A DNA stretch of 46,583 nucleotides from Nitrospirota bacterium (GTDB lineage: Bacteria; Nitrospirota; Nitrospiria; 2-01-FULL-66-17): NCBI GenBank assembly GCA_016201825.1, contig JACQCD010000041.1, forward strand, positions 1 through 46,583. Direction: 5' to 3'. The notes under the pieces are model-generated. The model was not told the origin of the DNA. It saw only the letters and a list, made by a program, of their open reading frames with translations, and made no database searches. This document shows, one piece after another, positions 7,717-16,200 of this stretch. The translations under genes were made by a program, and so were the position numbers. The first letter of the stretch is position 1, and every line of letters begins with the position of its first letter.

Positions 7717-8070
7717 ATGGCCCTGCCCATCGACAAGCTGGAACGGCTGACCGAGATGGATTCCGAGAACCCGACGCTGCGCTTTGCGCTCGGGCGGGCG
7801 TACCTGGAGGCCGGCCGGTTCGCCGAGGCGGCCGGCGCGTTGGAGCGCGCGGTCGCGCTCAACCCTCTCTATACCGCGGCGTACTGGCCGTTGGGAAAGG
7901 CGCTGGAAGGCGCGGGACGCGTCGCCGAGGCGCTCGCAACGTACGAGCGGGGAATCGGCGTGGGGGAGACGACGAGAGACGTCATCCCGACGCAGAAGAT
8001 GCGGGCCCGCCTTAGGCGGCTCAAAAAGCAGCAAACCGGCAGCGATGACGGAGGGGTCAGCGGATCGTGA
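7717..8070 (+). CDS. Small tetratricopeptide-repeat protein
   Basis: A 117-residue protein with two to three TPR helix pairs: ENPTLRFALGRAYLEAGRFAEAAGALERAVALNP and TAAYWPLGKALEGAGRVAEALATYERGI. The C-terminus is charged (MRARLRRLKKQQ). There is no signal peptide, so it is likely a cytoplasmic adaptor of unknown partner. ATG 7717 follows a good GGAGGAA ribosome site. Its 3' end overlaps the 3' end of the convergent propeller gene by 14 bp (8057-8070). Confidence 0.82.
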   Translation: MALPIDKLERLTEMDSENPTLRFALGRAYLEAGRFAEAAGALERAVALNPLYTAAYWPLGKALEGAGRVAEALATYERGIGVGETTRDVIPTQKMRARLRRLKKQQTGSDDGGVSGS

Positions 8071-8674
8071 CGGTGAACGCGATCGAACTCGGTGAGGAGC
8101 CGGTGCGCACCGAAGAGCTGGCGATAGGGCGAAGCGCTCCCAGGCCCTGGTCGATCGTATACGCCGAGATCGTGTTGGAGTCTCCGTTCGCGACGTACAC
8201 GAACGCCCCCGACGGATCGACGGTGATGGCGGTCGGTCGAACCTCGGTCGCGGCAGCCGTGACCGGCACGAACGCGAGCGATCCCGTTTCGGCGTCGATC
8301 GTGTACGCCGAGATCGTGTTCGATCCGGTGTTGGTGGCGTAGGCGAACCGTCCGAAGGGGTCGAGCGCGAGGGCGGAGGGGTTCGTCCCCGTCGGCAGGT
8401 TGGAGTTGGCAACCGCCGTGAGCGCGCCGGTCTCCGCGTCGATGGCGTAGGCCGCGATGCGACTCAAGCTCTCGTTGGCGTTGATGATGTACGCGAACCG
8501 GCCCGAGGGGGCCACGACCACCGATCGCGGGTTGGTCTCAACCGCGAGTGACCCGGCCGCGGTGAGCGCTCCGGTCAGGGGCGCGATCGTATAGATCGAG
8601 ACGGTATTCGAGTCGGAGTCGGCCACGTAGACGAACCGGCCCGAGGGATCGACGGTCACCCCGACGGGGTTCAC
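8057..8674 (-). pseudogene. Frameshifted 3' part of the propeller lipoprotein (last four blades)
   Basis: Continuation of the gene at 8671-10137 in another frame. It carries four further blades of the same repeat (for example YVADSDSNTVSIYTI and YATNTGSNTISAYTID) and no signal peptide. The GTG at 8672-8674 is probably not a real start, because the frame stays open and repeat-like upstream of it (DASLDTGVNPVGVTVDPSG). Joining the frames near 8690-8710 gives 13 blades. The break may be a true mutation, a programmed shift or an assembly error. Confidence 0.75.
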
Positions 8675-10137
8675 TCCGGTATCGAGCGACGCATCGGGTT
8701 GGTGTCGACCGTCACGGCCCCGCGGGCGCTGAACGCTCCGGTATCCGGGTCCACTTCGTAGGCCGAGACCGTTCCGGTCGAAGCGTGGGCGGCGTAGGCG
8801 AATCGGCCCGAGGGGTCGATCGCGACGGCAACCGGTGTTCCCTGCGCAATGGCGACCGGCTGGGTCCCGATGGGATTGAAGATCCCGGTCGTCGCATTGG
8901 CCGCATAGGCTGAGATATCGGACGAATTGCTGTTGGACACGTAGTAAAACGCGGGAGTGTAGGTCACGGCTGCGGTCCCCGCGGTCAGTGCCAGGGACGC
9001 CGGCCCGGAGCGAGCGCGCACGGTTCCGAGCGCCGTCAAGACGCCGGTCGCTGGCGTGATCGCAAAGGCCGAGACGTCGGCCGATCCCGAGTTGGCGACG
9101 AAGACGAATTGCTCCGAAGGATCAACAGTGACCGCGCTGGGATCGGTTCCCGTTGCAAGCGCCGGGGTGCCGGTCGCCGTCAGAGTCCCGGTCGCGGCGG
9201 AGACGGTGTAGCTGGAGATCGTCTTCGAATCGGCGTCGATGACGTAGGCGAATTTTCCCGAGGGGCTGACCGCGACAGCCGCCGACCCCACACCCGACCC
9301 CACCGATCCCGCGGCCGTCAGCGCGCCGGTTGCGGGATCGATCGAAAATACCGAGAGGGTGCCGGATGAGGTGTTGGCGATGTACGCGAACGCTCCGGCC
9401 GGATCAATGGTGATCGAGGCCGGACCCGTGCCGGCGGCGACGGTGCCCACCGAGGTCAGGATGCCGGTGGTGGCGTTGATCGAATAGGCCGACACGCTGG
9501 AGGCGCCGCTCGGGCCCCCATCGTTGGCGACGTACAGGAAATGGCCCGACGGTTCGGTGGTCAGCGAGGTCGGACCTGTTCCGGTTGCGAGCGCGCCCTT
9601 GAGCGTCAACGCGCCGGTGTTGGGATCAACCGTGTAGGCCGAGACGGTGTTGGCCCCGTGATTAACCGCGTAAGCGAACTTCCCGCTCGGGTGCGTGGCG
9701 ACCGCGGACGGAAGGTTTCCCGTTTGAAACGGCGAGGCGGCCATCTCGGTCAGCGCGCCGGTGGCGTCGTCGATCGTATAGCCCGAAAGAGTGTTCGATC
9801 CGCGGTTGGCGACGTAGGCGAATTTTCCCTGGGGATCCACCGCGACTGCGACGGGGTTCGTCCCCGCTGGCACGTAGCCGCGTGACCGCAACTGCCCACG
9901 TTGAGTATCGACGGTGTAGACGGAGACGGTGCCGTCGATCGAGTTGGCCACGTATGCGAATCGGGGGATGACGGGAGATCCCGGGACGGGCACGGGGTTA
10001 GGTATCGGCCCGGGTCCCGACCCACAACACGGGGGGGAACCGCCCGAGCCTGCCAACGAGTTCCCGCACCCTGCAAGACTCAGGCTGGCGATCGCGAGAG
10101 CCGCGAAGGCCGGCAGTATCCGTGAACGCGCGCTCAT
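8671..10137 (-). CDS. YVTN/lactonase-like beta-propeller lipoprotein, 5' part
   Basis: Exported lipoprotein: signal MSARSRILPAFAALAIASLS with lipobox LAGC, then a Gly/Pro linker. Nine propeller blades of about 45-50 residues follow, on the pattern FAYVAN-x-GSNTVSAYTID-x-TGALT-x-G-x-TGTNP-x-AVAVDPSGKF. This is the lactonase-like, seven-bladed-fold repeat (PF10282-type) seen in secreted proteins of unknown activity. The frame ends in the non-repeat tail MRRSIPE immediately where blade ten should start; the remaining four blades are in the next frame (8057-8674). TTG 10170 and GTG 10167 are alternative starts, but ATG 10137 gives the standard signal peptide. Confidence 0.82.
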   Translation of the reverse strand: MSARSRILPAFAALAIASLSLAGCGNSLAGSGGSPPCCGSGPGPIPNPVPVPGSPVIPRFAYVANSIDGTVSVYTVDTQRGQLRSRGYVPAGTNPVAVAVDPQGKFAYVANRGSNTLSGYTIDDATGALTEMAASPFQTGNLPSAVATHPSGKFAYAVNHGANTVSAYTVDPNTGALTLKGALATGTGPTSLTTEPSGHFLYVANDGGPSGASSVSAYSINATTGILTSVGTVAAGTGPASITIDPAGAFAYIANTSSGTLSVFSIDPATGALTAAGSVGSGVGSAAVAVSPSGKFAYVIDADSKTISSYTVSAATGTLTATGTPALATGTDPSAVTVDPSEQFVFVANSGSADVSAFAITPATGVLTALGTVRARSGPASLALTAGTAAVTYTPAFYYVSNSNSSDISAYAANATTGIFNPIGTQPVAIAQGTPVAVAIDPSGRFAYAAHASTGTVSAYEVDPDTGAFSARGAVTVDTNPMRRSIPE

Positions 10138-10197
10138 ACCCTGTTTTGGAGGACCCTCGTTCGCCACCAAAAATTCCGATGTGGTTTGTCTCTCCCC

Positions 10198-10225
10198 ACT
10201 ATAGATGAGGGGGATAGGAGTTCAA
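10198..10225 (-). promoter_or_regulatory. Candidate sigma70 promoter for the propeller lipoprotein
   Basis: On the minus strand TTGAAC, 16 nt, TATAGT, about 60 nt upstream of the lipoprotein ATG. Confidence 0.5.
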
Positions 10226-10321
10226 ACGCTCTTCTCTTAGCTGTTCGTTTAAGTTTTACTTCTTGATATTTGATGATAATTCATGATACGAATGTCTAGT
10301 CAATAAAACTGGGAGGAAACC
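10226..10321 (+). promoter_or_regulatory. AT-rich promoter region of the Clp_N-HTH gene
   Basis: This stretch is strikingly AT-rich for the window. It holds several overlapping hexamers (TTGATA at 10263, GATAAT, TACGAA) but no single pair stands out. ATTC-7-GAAT forms a short inverted repeat that could be an operator. A strong GGGAGGAAA ribosome site ends it. Exact promoter position cannot be fixed by eye. Confidence 0.35.
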
Positions 10322-11041
10322 ATGCGACCGCCCTTTGTAGCACCACCCGTTCCACGAAGACCCCGCGTCGGGGGAAGACAGAGATTTGACCCTCAGTACC
10401 GAGAGGTCCGAGAGGTGTTCGAGTTGGCGGAAGACGCGGCACGGGCCGCGGGGTCCGGTGTCTCGGCCGACTATCTCACCCTCGGGATCTTGCGCTCGGC
10501 GGACCCGTCGGGGGCGACCGTGCTTCGCGAGTTGGGAATCGGCGAGCAGGAGCTCACCGGCTCGCCGGATCGAACGGTTGGAACGCGGCGCGGCTGGGGT
10601 CCCCAGCTCCAGCCCATTATCCAGGCCGCCGCCGAAGAAGCGTGGCGGATGGGGAGCCGGTTGACGCGAAGCGCGCATCTGGTCCTGGGACTGGCGGCGA
10701 GCGGTCAGGGCGCGCTGGCCCGTCTCGTCACCGCCCGCGGAATGACGCCCGACGCGTTGCGGGAGCGCGCGCGCCAGGCGATCGCGGCGACGCCCCGGTC
10801 CGAAGCCGTGCGCAGCGACAGCCCTCCACCGCCCGAGGGCGGGATGGGACAGGGGCTGTTCACCGTGGATCAGGCCGCGCAATTTCTGGGCGTCCATCAT
10901 CAGACGCTGCGGGGGTACATCAAGAGCGGCAAGTTGTCGGCCTATCGGCTGGCGGGGGAGAAGGTGCTGCGGATCAAGCGCGAGGATCTCTTGGCCCTGC
11001 TGGAGCCCGTGGCCGTGGGCGAGGTTGCGGACGAGGGCTGA
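10322..11041 (+). CDS. Clp N-terminal domain fused to a MerR/excisionase-type HTH
   Basis: A 239-residue protein with two Clp_N repeats (about residues 28-75, VFELAEDAARAAGSGVSADY, and 97-150, QPIIQAAAEEAWRMGSRLTR). These are normally the substrate- or adaptor-binding domain of ClpA/B/C. After a Pro-rich linker (150-175) comes a helix-turn-helix of the excisionase/MerR-like class (about 178-230: LFTVDQAAQFLGVHHQTLRG then a YRLAGEKVLRIKREDL wing). There is no AAA+ ATPase. It is plausibly a DNA-binding regulator that senses protein quality or couples to a Clp machine; that is inference. The strong ribosome site fixes the ATG. It ends one base before the convergent AttH-like gene. Confidence 0.82.
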   Translation: MRPPFVAPPVPRRPRVGGRQRFDPQYREVREVFELAEDAARAAGSGVSADYLTLGILRSADPSGATVLRELGIGEQELTGSPDRTVGTRRGWGPQLQPIIQAAAEEAWRMGSRLTRSAHLVLGLAASGQGALARLVTARGMTPDALRERARQAIAATPRSEAVRSDSPPPPEGGMGQGLFTVDQAAQFLGVHHQTLRGYIKSGKLSAYRLAGEKVLRIKREDLLALLEPVAVGEVADEG

Positions 11042-11042
11042 C

Positions 11043-12170
11043 TCAAAAGACCTTGCCCATGGATTTGGCGTAACCCGTCAGCTCCACGTACCCGGCGCCG
11101 GCCACCGGTTGGCCGCCGACGCTCCCCTTGACCGTGACGCTGCCTTCCCAGTACGTCACCTTCGTGCTGTGGGTGGTGACCAGTTCTTGATCGGCCACGG
11201 TCGGCGCGATCGACAGCTCGATCCGGTGGTCGGGAATCACGATCTTCCACCCGCTCGGATAGACGGCTTTTGATACGGGGCTCGTCCACGCGTCGCGGAC
11301 CGAGTACTCGATCGCCTCCAGCGGCAGGTGGACGACCGTGTGGTCGGGCAAGAGCAGCGTGCCGCTCGAGACCGGCTCGATCGTGCCGTCGGCCTTTCGA
11401 ATCCGGTAGACCATCAGGTCCATCCCGTTTTCGAGGTGCAGGCCGAACCAGTCCCAGCCGACGTGCTCCTCCGAGAGTTGGTTGCTCCCGAATTCGTGGT
11501 CCATCCAACTCAAGCCCTTCACGGTCTCGAGCCGCCCGCCGATGGTGAGGGTCCCCGACGTGTCCAGGCGGGTCAACGAGTAATAGTGGGAGGCCTGCCC
11601 CTTCTCCGGGCCTTTGAGGCTCACGCCGTCGTGTCCGTGGACGACCGGCGCGCGCGATGGACGGAGGTGCAGCAGGATCGACCGATCGCCGGCGACCGCC
11701 GAGAGCACGATCGCGCCGTTTTTTCCCTCCGCCGTCCACGTGCCGTTCCAGACCTTAAAGCGCTTGGCGTCGGCCCCCGCGTTGCCGACCCCGGCCCGGT
11801 TGGCTTTCTCCATGAAGTGAAATCGTCCCTCCGCTTCGTCGGTGATGGCGAAATGAGCCAAGAAGATGTTGCTGAGCGCCCATTTCGAGGGGTTGCGTTG
11901 GACGGCGTCGGCGTCCACGCCCCGGCGGAAAAAGGTGAGTTGGTAGCCGTAGGTTCGGCCGGACTCGGCGGTCACGTGCCCGGTGTAATACCACCATTCG
12001 GTTTGATACGCCGGGTGCGGTCCATGGTCGCGCGGAAACACAAATTGGTATCCCGGCGCGGCGGCGGCGAAGCCTTTCGCCTCGGCCGGCTTCCCGGTTC
12101 CGATGGCGGCGATGAGGACCCAGGCGGCAGCGAACACCGCGAGCGCCGAAACGACTCGGTCGTTATTCAT
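11043..12170 (-). CDS. AttH-like exported lipocalin-type protein (CrtC/hydratase-like fold)
   Basis: A 375-residue secreted protein with a signal segment (residues 7-31), belonging to the AttH/carotenoid 1,2-hydratase-like family of lipocalin-type barrels. Typical motifs: HPAYQTEWWYYTGHV, YGYQLTFFRRGV, SHYYSLTRLDTSGTL, WMDHEFGSNQL, GWDWFGLHLENG. In AttEFGH-type operons this component accompanies an ABC transporter of the FtsX/MacB class, and here it directly follows that permease (ATG overlaps the permease 3' end by 8 bp). It probably binds or modifies a hydrophobic ligand handled by the transporter. The name AttH is family-based; the substrate is unknown. Confidence 0.88.
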   Translation of the reverse strand: MNNDRVVSALAVFAAAWVLIAAIGTGKPAEAKGFAAAAPGYQFVFPRDHGPHPAYQTEWWYYTGHVTAESGRTYGYQLTFFRRGVDADAVQRNPSKWALSNIFLAHFAITDEAEGRFHFMEKANRAGVGNAGADAKRFKVWNGTWTAEGKNGAIVLSAVAGDRSILLHLRPSRAPVVHGHDGVSLKGPEKGQASHYYSLTRLDTSGTLTIGGRLETVKGLSWMDHEFGSNQLSEEHVGWDWFGLHLENGMDLMVYRIRKADGTIEPVSSGTLLLPDHTVVHLPLEAIEYSVRDAWTSPVSKAVYPSGWKIVIPDHRIELSIAPTVADQELVTTHSTKVTYWEGSVTVKGSVGGQPVAGAGYVELTGYAKSMGKVF

Positions 12171-14718
12171 CCGTTAATACCTCCACGAGCGGTGAACGCG
12201 CCGCGTGTCGAGCCGGAAGCCAACCGGCCGCGAGGGCGGCTGCGAAGGCGAGACCGGCCGCGGCCAAGACCTCGGTCGGCCCCCACCAGAACCGGATCGT
12301 CCATCCGAATGACTGGACGTTGACGACCCGGATCAAGATCAACGCGACGCCGAAGCCGGTGGCCGCCCCCAGGACCGTGCCGACCAGACCGATCAGGCCC
12401 GCTTCGCAGACCACGATGCGTCCGATCTGGCGGCGGGTGGTCCCCAACGCCCGGAGCACCCCGATCTCCCGGCGACGTTCGAGGACGATCGCGAGCACGG
12501 TGTTGGCGACGCCGAGCATGGCCACGGCCAACGCCACGAGGTCCAGAGCCCGGGTGATCGCAAACGTCTGATCGAAGACCTCGAGCACCTCGCGCTTGAG
12601 TTCCCGATTGCTCGTCATGGTCACCCGGTGCAAGGGCGTGAGCGCCCGGGTGATGGCGGTCCGAACGTTCTCGATGTCCGCGCCCGGGTCGAGATAGACC
12701 GCCGCGGCCGTGACCCCGGAATCCTTCCAGTGGCTCGAAAACGCTGATCGATCCATCAACACGCGCCCCCCGTCGGTCGCATAATCGAAAAACACGCCCA
12801 CGATCGGGAAGGTCACGGGACCGGCCGGCGCCGGGAGCGTGATGACCCCGCCCGCGCGCAGGCCGTGGCTGCGCGCCAGGACTTCCGACACGGCGACGCC
12901 CGCTCCCGCGGCCATCTGTCTCAGCATCTCCGGGGGATCGCCGCGCTCGAAGAGCACGGTGCTGCGCTGCGCGACCAGGGTGAGATCGCGCGCCGAGACC
13001 AGGATCGGGTGTCCAGAATACTGAATGGGGATCTGTCGATAGGGATCGACCGCCGCGACCCCCGGCACGGCCCGCAATACGGTGACGACGCTGTCGTCGG
13101 GGAAATGGGCGCTCGGCCCCACCGCGGCCCGCGCGGCGGGCGTGACGAACATGTCCGCGCTGATCGTCTCCGCGATCCAGCGCTCGACGGTGCGACGGAA
13201 GCTGCCGACCATGACGATCACGCTGACCATCATCGCGAGCGCGGTCATCAGCGCGCCGGCCGCCACGGCCGTCCGTCCGGGCGTCGACGCCAGGGTGCCG
13301 CCCGCGATCCGCGCTTCGACCCATCCCAGCCTGAGGGCGAGCGGATCCACCACTCGGGCCAACGCGAGACCGGCCAGCGGCGCCAGACACGTTCCACCCA
13401 GCACGACGAAGAGGGCGGCGGCGTAGCCGAAGAGGGGGATCCCGTTCACCGGTCCCGCCTGGGCGGCCCACGCGGCGAGCGCGAACCATCCCAGGCCCGC
13501 GACGGCCAGGGGGCCGGCGTGTAGGTGACGGCGGCGTTCGACCCAGCCGGCGTGGAGCACCTCGCGCGGCACGGTGTGTAAGGCTTCCCAAATCGGGATC
13601 ATCGCGGCGACGACGGCGACCGCGCAGCCGAGCGCCAACCCTTCCGCCGCCAGCGCCGGAGTGAGCGCGATCGTCTGGGCCGGGGCGCCCTGATACAACG
13701 CTTCGACCGTCCGCGAGACCGTCCCGAGCGCGGCCCACGCGAGCAGCGCGCCGAGCGGGACGCCGATGAGCCCTCCCACCGCGCCGAACGCGAGCGATTC
13801 GGCGGCGAGCAGCGCGAAGAGGCGTCGTCGGGTCACGCCGAGCGCCCGCAAGAGACCGATCTCCGCCCGGCGGCGCAGCCACGCGTACGTCATGGTGTTG
13901 TAAATCAGGAAGAGGCCGACCAGCAAGGCGATCCCGCTGAGCGCGGTGAGGTTGACTTGAAACGAGCGCACGACGCGTTCGGCGTGGGCCAGCCGCCGCT
14001 CGGGTCGCTGGAGCGTCAAGCCTGCGGGAAGGCGGCGTTGGAGCGCGGCGCTCACGGTGTCGACCGCGGCCGGGTCGGTCAGAATGTCGATACGATCGAG
14101 CGTGCCCAAGCGGCCGAGCGTCCACTGCGCCGAGGCGATATCCATGAGCGCGATGCCCCCGCCCTGCGCGCGCGCGAGTCGCCCGGGCGGGAGCAACCCC
14201 GCAACCGTCAGGGTCACGGCGCGGTCCTCGTCCACGACGCGAATGGTCTGGCCCACCGCGAGACCGTGGCGATGGGCGAAGGAACGGGTGAGCAGGACCG
14301 CGGTCGGGTCGAGCAAGAAGGGCTCGGCCGGGTCGGTCGGTCCGCCGTCGAGTTCGTCGGCCCGAAAAGCGGCTTCGCTGAACGGATCGATGCCGACGAT
14401 CGTCAGCGAGACGCTCGGTTCCCGTTCGAGCGCGACCGTTCGCTGGATGATCGGCGCCACCGCGGTCACGCCCGGCGTCTCCGCCACGGTCGCGTACACG
14501 GCTTCGTCCAACCCCTCTTGGCCGCCGACGACCTCCAGCGTGGCGGCGCCGCTGAGGGCCGACATCGTGTCTCGAAACGACGCGCTGACGCTGTCGTTGC
14601 ACAGCCGGATGGCGACGTAGAGTGCCACCCCCAGCGCGATGCCGACCATCGTCAGCGCGGTCCGAAGCTTCGCGCGCGCCAGGTGCCGAGCCGTGGTGTA
14701 TCGGAACAGCGGCGTCAC
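12163..14718 (-). CDS. AttFG-like ABC permease (FtsX/MacB_PCD superfamily)
   Basis: An 851-residue permease with duplicated architecture. It has an N-terminal membrane anchor followed by a MacB-type periplasmic domain (residues about 40-240). The first FtsX four-helix region (about 255-490) contains MTYAWLRRRAEIGLLRALGVTRRRLF. A second periplasmic domain follows, then the C-terminal FtsX region with ERRREIGVLRALGTTRRQIGRI. The two RRxEIGxLRALG cytoplasmic motifs are the sites that contact the ATPase. Its start overlaps the ATPase stop by 4 bp (ATGA), showing tight coupling. Transporters of this class act as mechanotransmitters or move lipids and lipoproteins rather than small solutes. Confidence 0.9.
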   Translation of the reverse strand: MTPLFRYTTARHLARAKLRTALTMVGIALGVALYVAIRLCNDSVSASFRDTMSALSGAATLEVVGGQEGLDEAVYATVAETPGVTAVAPIIQRTVALEREPSVSLTIVGIDPFSEAAFRADELDGGPTDPAEPFLLDPTAVLLTRSFAHRHGLAVGQTIRVVDEDRAVTLTVAGLLPPGRLARAQGGGIALMDIASAQWTLGRLGTLDRIDILTDPAAVDTVSAALQRRLPAGLTLQRPERRLAHAERVVRSFQVNLTALSGIALLVGLFLIYNTMTYAWLRRRAEIGLLRALGVTRRRLFALLAAESLAFGAVGGLIGVPLGALLAWAALGTVSRTVEALYQGAPAQTIALTPALAAEGLALGCAVAVVAAMIPIWEALHTVPREVLHAGWVERRRHLHAGPLAVAGLGWFALAAWAAQAGPVNGIPLFGYAAALFVVLGGTCLAPLAGLALARVVDPLALRLGWVEARIAGGTLASTPGRTAVAAGALMTALAMMVSVIVMVGSFRRTVERWIAETISADMFVTPAARAAVGPSAHFPDDSVVTVLRAVPGVAAVDPYRQIPIQYSGHPILVSARDLTLVAQRSTVLFERGDPPEMLRQMAAGAGVAVSEVLARSHGLRAGGVITLPAPAGPVTFPIVGVFFDYATDGGRVLMDRSAFSSHWKDSGVTAAAVYLDPGADIENVRTAITRALTPLHRVTMTSNRELKREVLEVFDQTFAITRALDLVALAVAMLGVANTVLAIVLERRREIGVLRALGTTRRQIGRIVVCEAGLIGLVGTVLGAATGFGVALILIRVVNVQSFGWTIRFWWGPTEVLAAAGLAFAAALAAGWLPARHAARSPLVEVLTDE

Positions 14719-15380
14719 GGGTCGATCCTCCCGTCGCGCAACCGGGTCGTCCGATGCCCGAACCGCGCCGCATCGGCGCTGTGGGTGACCAGGACGGTCG
14801 TGACCCCTGACTTGGGGGCGAGCGTCGCGAGCAGGGTGAGGATTTCGAGGCCGCGCGCGGAATCGAGATTGCCGGTGGGTTCGTCGGCGAGCAGCAGGCG
14901 GGGCTGCGTGATCAGCGCGCGCGCGATCGCCACCCGCTGGGCCTCACCGCCCGAGAGTTCGTGCGGCCAATGATCAGCGCGCGCGGTCAAGCCGACCGCG
15001 TCGAGCCACTCGTCCGCCTCGCGCCGCACCTGGCGGTGGGGGAGGCGCTGCAGCAGGCGGGGCAGGGCGACGTTTTCCCTCGACGTCAGGTACGGCAGGA
15101 GGTTGAACGCTTGAAAGACCAACCCGATGCGATCGCGCCGCAACAGCGTCAACGTCTCGTCCGAGCACGCGGCGGTGGCCCGTCCGTCCAGCCACACCGT
15201 GCCCTCGGTCGGCACGTCCAGGGTCGCCATCAAATGTAAGAGCGTGCTCTTCCCGGAGCCGCTCGGCCCGACCACCACGTGAAACTCCCCTGCCGGGATT
15301 TCGAGCGAGACCCCGCGCAGCGCCCAGAGCGTGTGCGAACCCCGCCGGTAGGCCTTTCCGACGTCATCGAGTCGAATCAT
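14715..15380 (-). CDS. AttE-like ABC ATPase (LolD/MacB type)
   Basis: A 221-residue ATPase of the LolD/MacB/FtsE class. Walker A GPSGSGKST, Q-loop VFQAFNLLPYLT, signature LSGGEAQRVAIARAL, Walker B LLLADEPTGNLD and H-loop VTHS are all intact. It powers the permease that follows it with an ATGA overlap. The ATG has no Shine-Dalgarno; instead a CT-rich tract with TATCCT six bases before the start lies there. Either translation is coupled from pgl (49 bp upstream), or a leaderless transcript starts here from a weak promoter. Confidence 0.92.
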   Translation of the reverse strand: MIRLDDVGKAYRRGSHTLWALRGVSLEIPAGEFHVVVGPSGSGKSTLLHLMATLDVPTEGTVWLDGRATAACSDETLTLLRRDRIGLVFQAFNLLPYLTSRENVALPRLLQRLPHRQVRREADEWLDAVGLTARADHWPHELSGGEAQRVAIARALITQPRLLLADEPTGNLDSARGLEILTLLATLAPKSGVTTVLVTHSADAARFGHRTTRLRDGRIDP

Positions 15381-15429
15381 CGGGGGAGGATACGGAAACG
15401 AAGGCGGAGGCGGGGCAAGGGCACAGACG

Positions 15430-16200
15430 TTAGAGGAGCGCCGCGGCCTCGGAATCGAGCAGCCAGAGGCACCGCCCGGCGACGGGCGCCACGCCCTGGG
15501 CGGGCCAGCGCGCCGGGTCGCGCGGACCGCCCAACGTCGCGGCGACGGCGCCGGCCTTGCTCGACCCCGCGACGAGGAAGAGCATGGCCCGGGCGTGGGC
15601 GAAGACCGGAACGGTCAGCGTGACGCGGTCGGGAATGGGCCGACCCGCGCGCGTCGTCGTGACCCACGCCCCGCGCTCGGCCAGCGCCGCATCGCCGGGA
15701 AACAGCGAGGCGGTATGTCCGTCCGTTCCCAACCCCATGAGGATCAGGTCAAACGCGGGCCACGGCACGCGACCAAACTGCGCGCGCAGCGTCGCCTCGT
15801 ACGCCGAGGCGCCCGCTTGGGGATCGCGCGCGTCGGTCGGCACGGGGAAGATGTGGGACGGCGGGATCGTCACCTTGGAGAAGAGGGCGTCGTTCACCAT
15901 TGCGAAGGTGCTCTCCGCGGCGTGGCGAGGCACCCAGCGTTCGTCGCCGAAGAACCACCGGGTGTGCGACCAGGGAATAGCGTCGGCCCGCGGCTGTTGC
16001 GCGAGCCGCGCGTATAGTGCGCGCGGGGTCTCCCCGCCGGAGAGCGCGACCCGGCACAGTCCCGACCGAGCGACCGCGTCGCCGATCGCGCGCGTCACCG
16101 CCTCGGCGGCGGCCGCGACCAGCGCTTCGCGGGTCGGATGGCGTTCGATGATCGGGGTCACCTCGATGTTCGACGGGGCGCCTACGAAGGCTCGCGCCAC
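15430..16200 (-). CDS. pgl: 6-phosphogluconolactonase
   Basis: Hydrolyses 6-phosphogluconolactone to 6-phosphogluconate, the second step of the oxidative pentose phosphate pathway. It is a DevB/SOL-type enzyme (glucosamine-6-phosphate isomerase fold) with RVALSGGETPRALYARLA, the TRWFFGDERWVPRHAAESTFAM signature and LILMGLGTDGHTASLFPG. It follows zwf, the enzyme for the preceding step. The chosen GTG (16200) overlaps the zwf 3' end by 19 nt and gives 256 residues; GTG 16161 (243 residues) is also possible, and would start just after the zwf stop. Confidence 0.93.
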   Translation of the reverse strand: MARAFVGAPSNIEVTPIIERHPTREALVAAAAEAVTRAIGDAVARSGLCRVALSGGETPRALYARLAQQPRADAIPWSHTRWFFGDERWVPRHAAESTFAMVNDALFSKVTIPPSHIFPVPTDARDPQAGASAYEATLRAQFGRVPWPAFDLILMGLGTDGHTASLFPGDAALAERGAWVTTTRAGRPIPDRVTLTVPVFAHARAMLFLVAGSSKAGAVAATLGGPRDPARWPAQGVAPVAGRCLWLLDSEAAALL

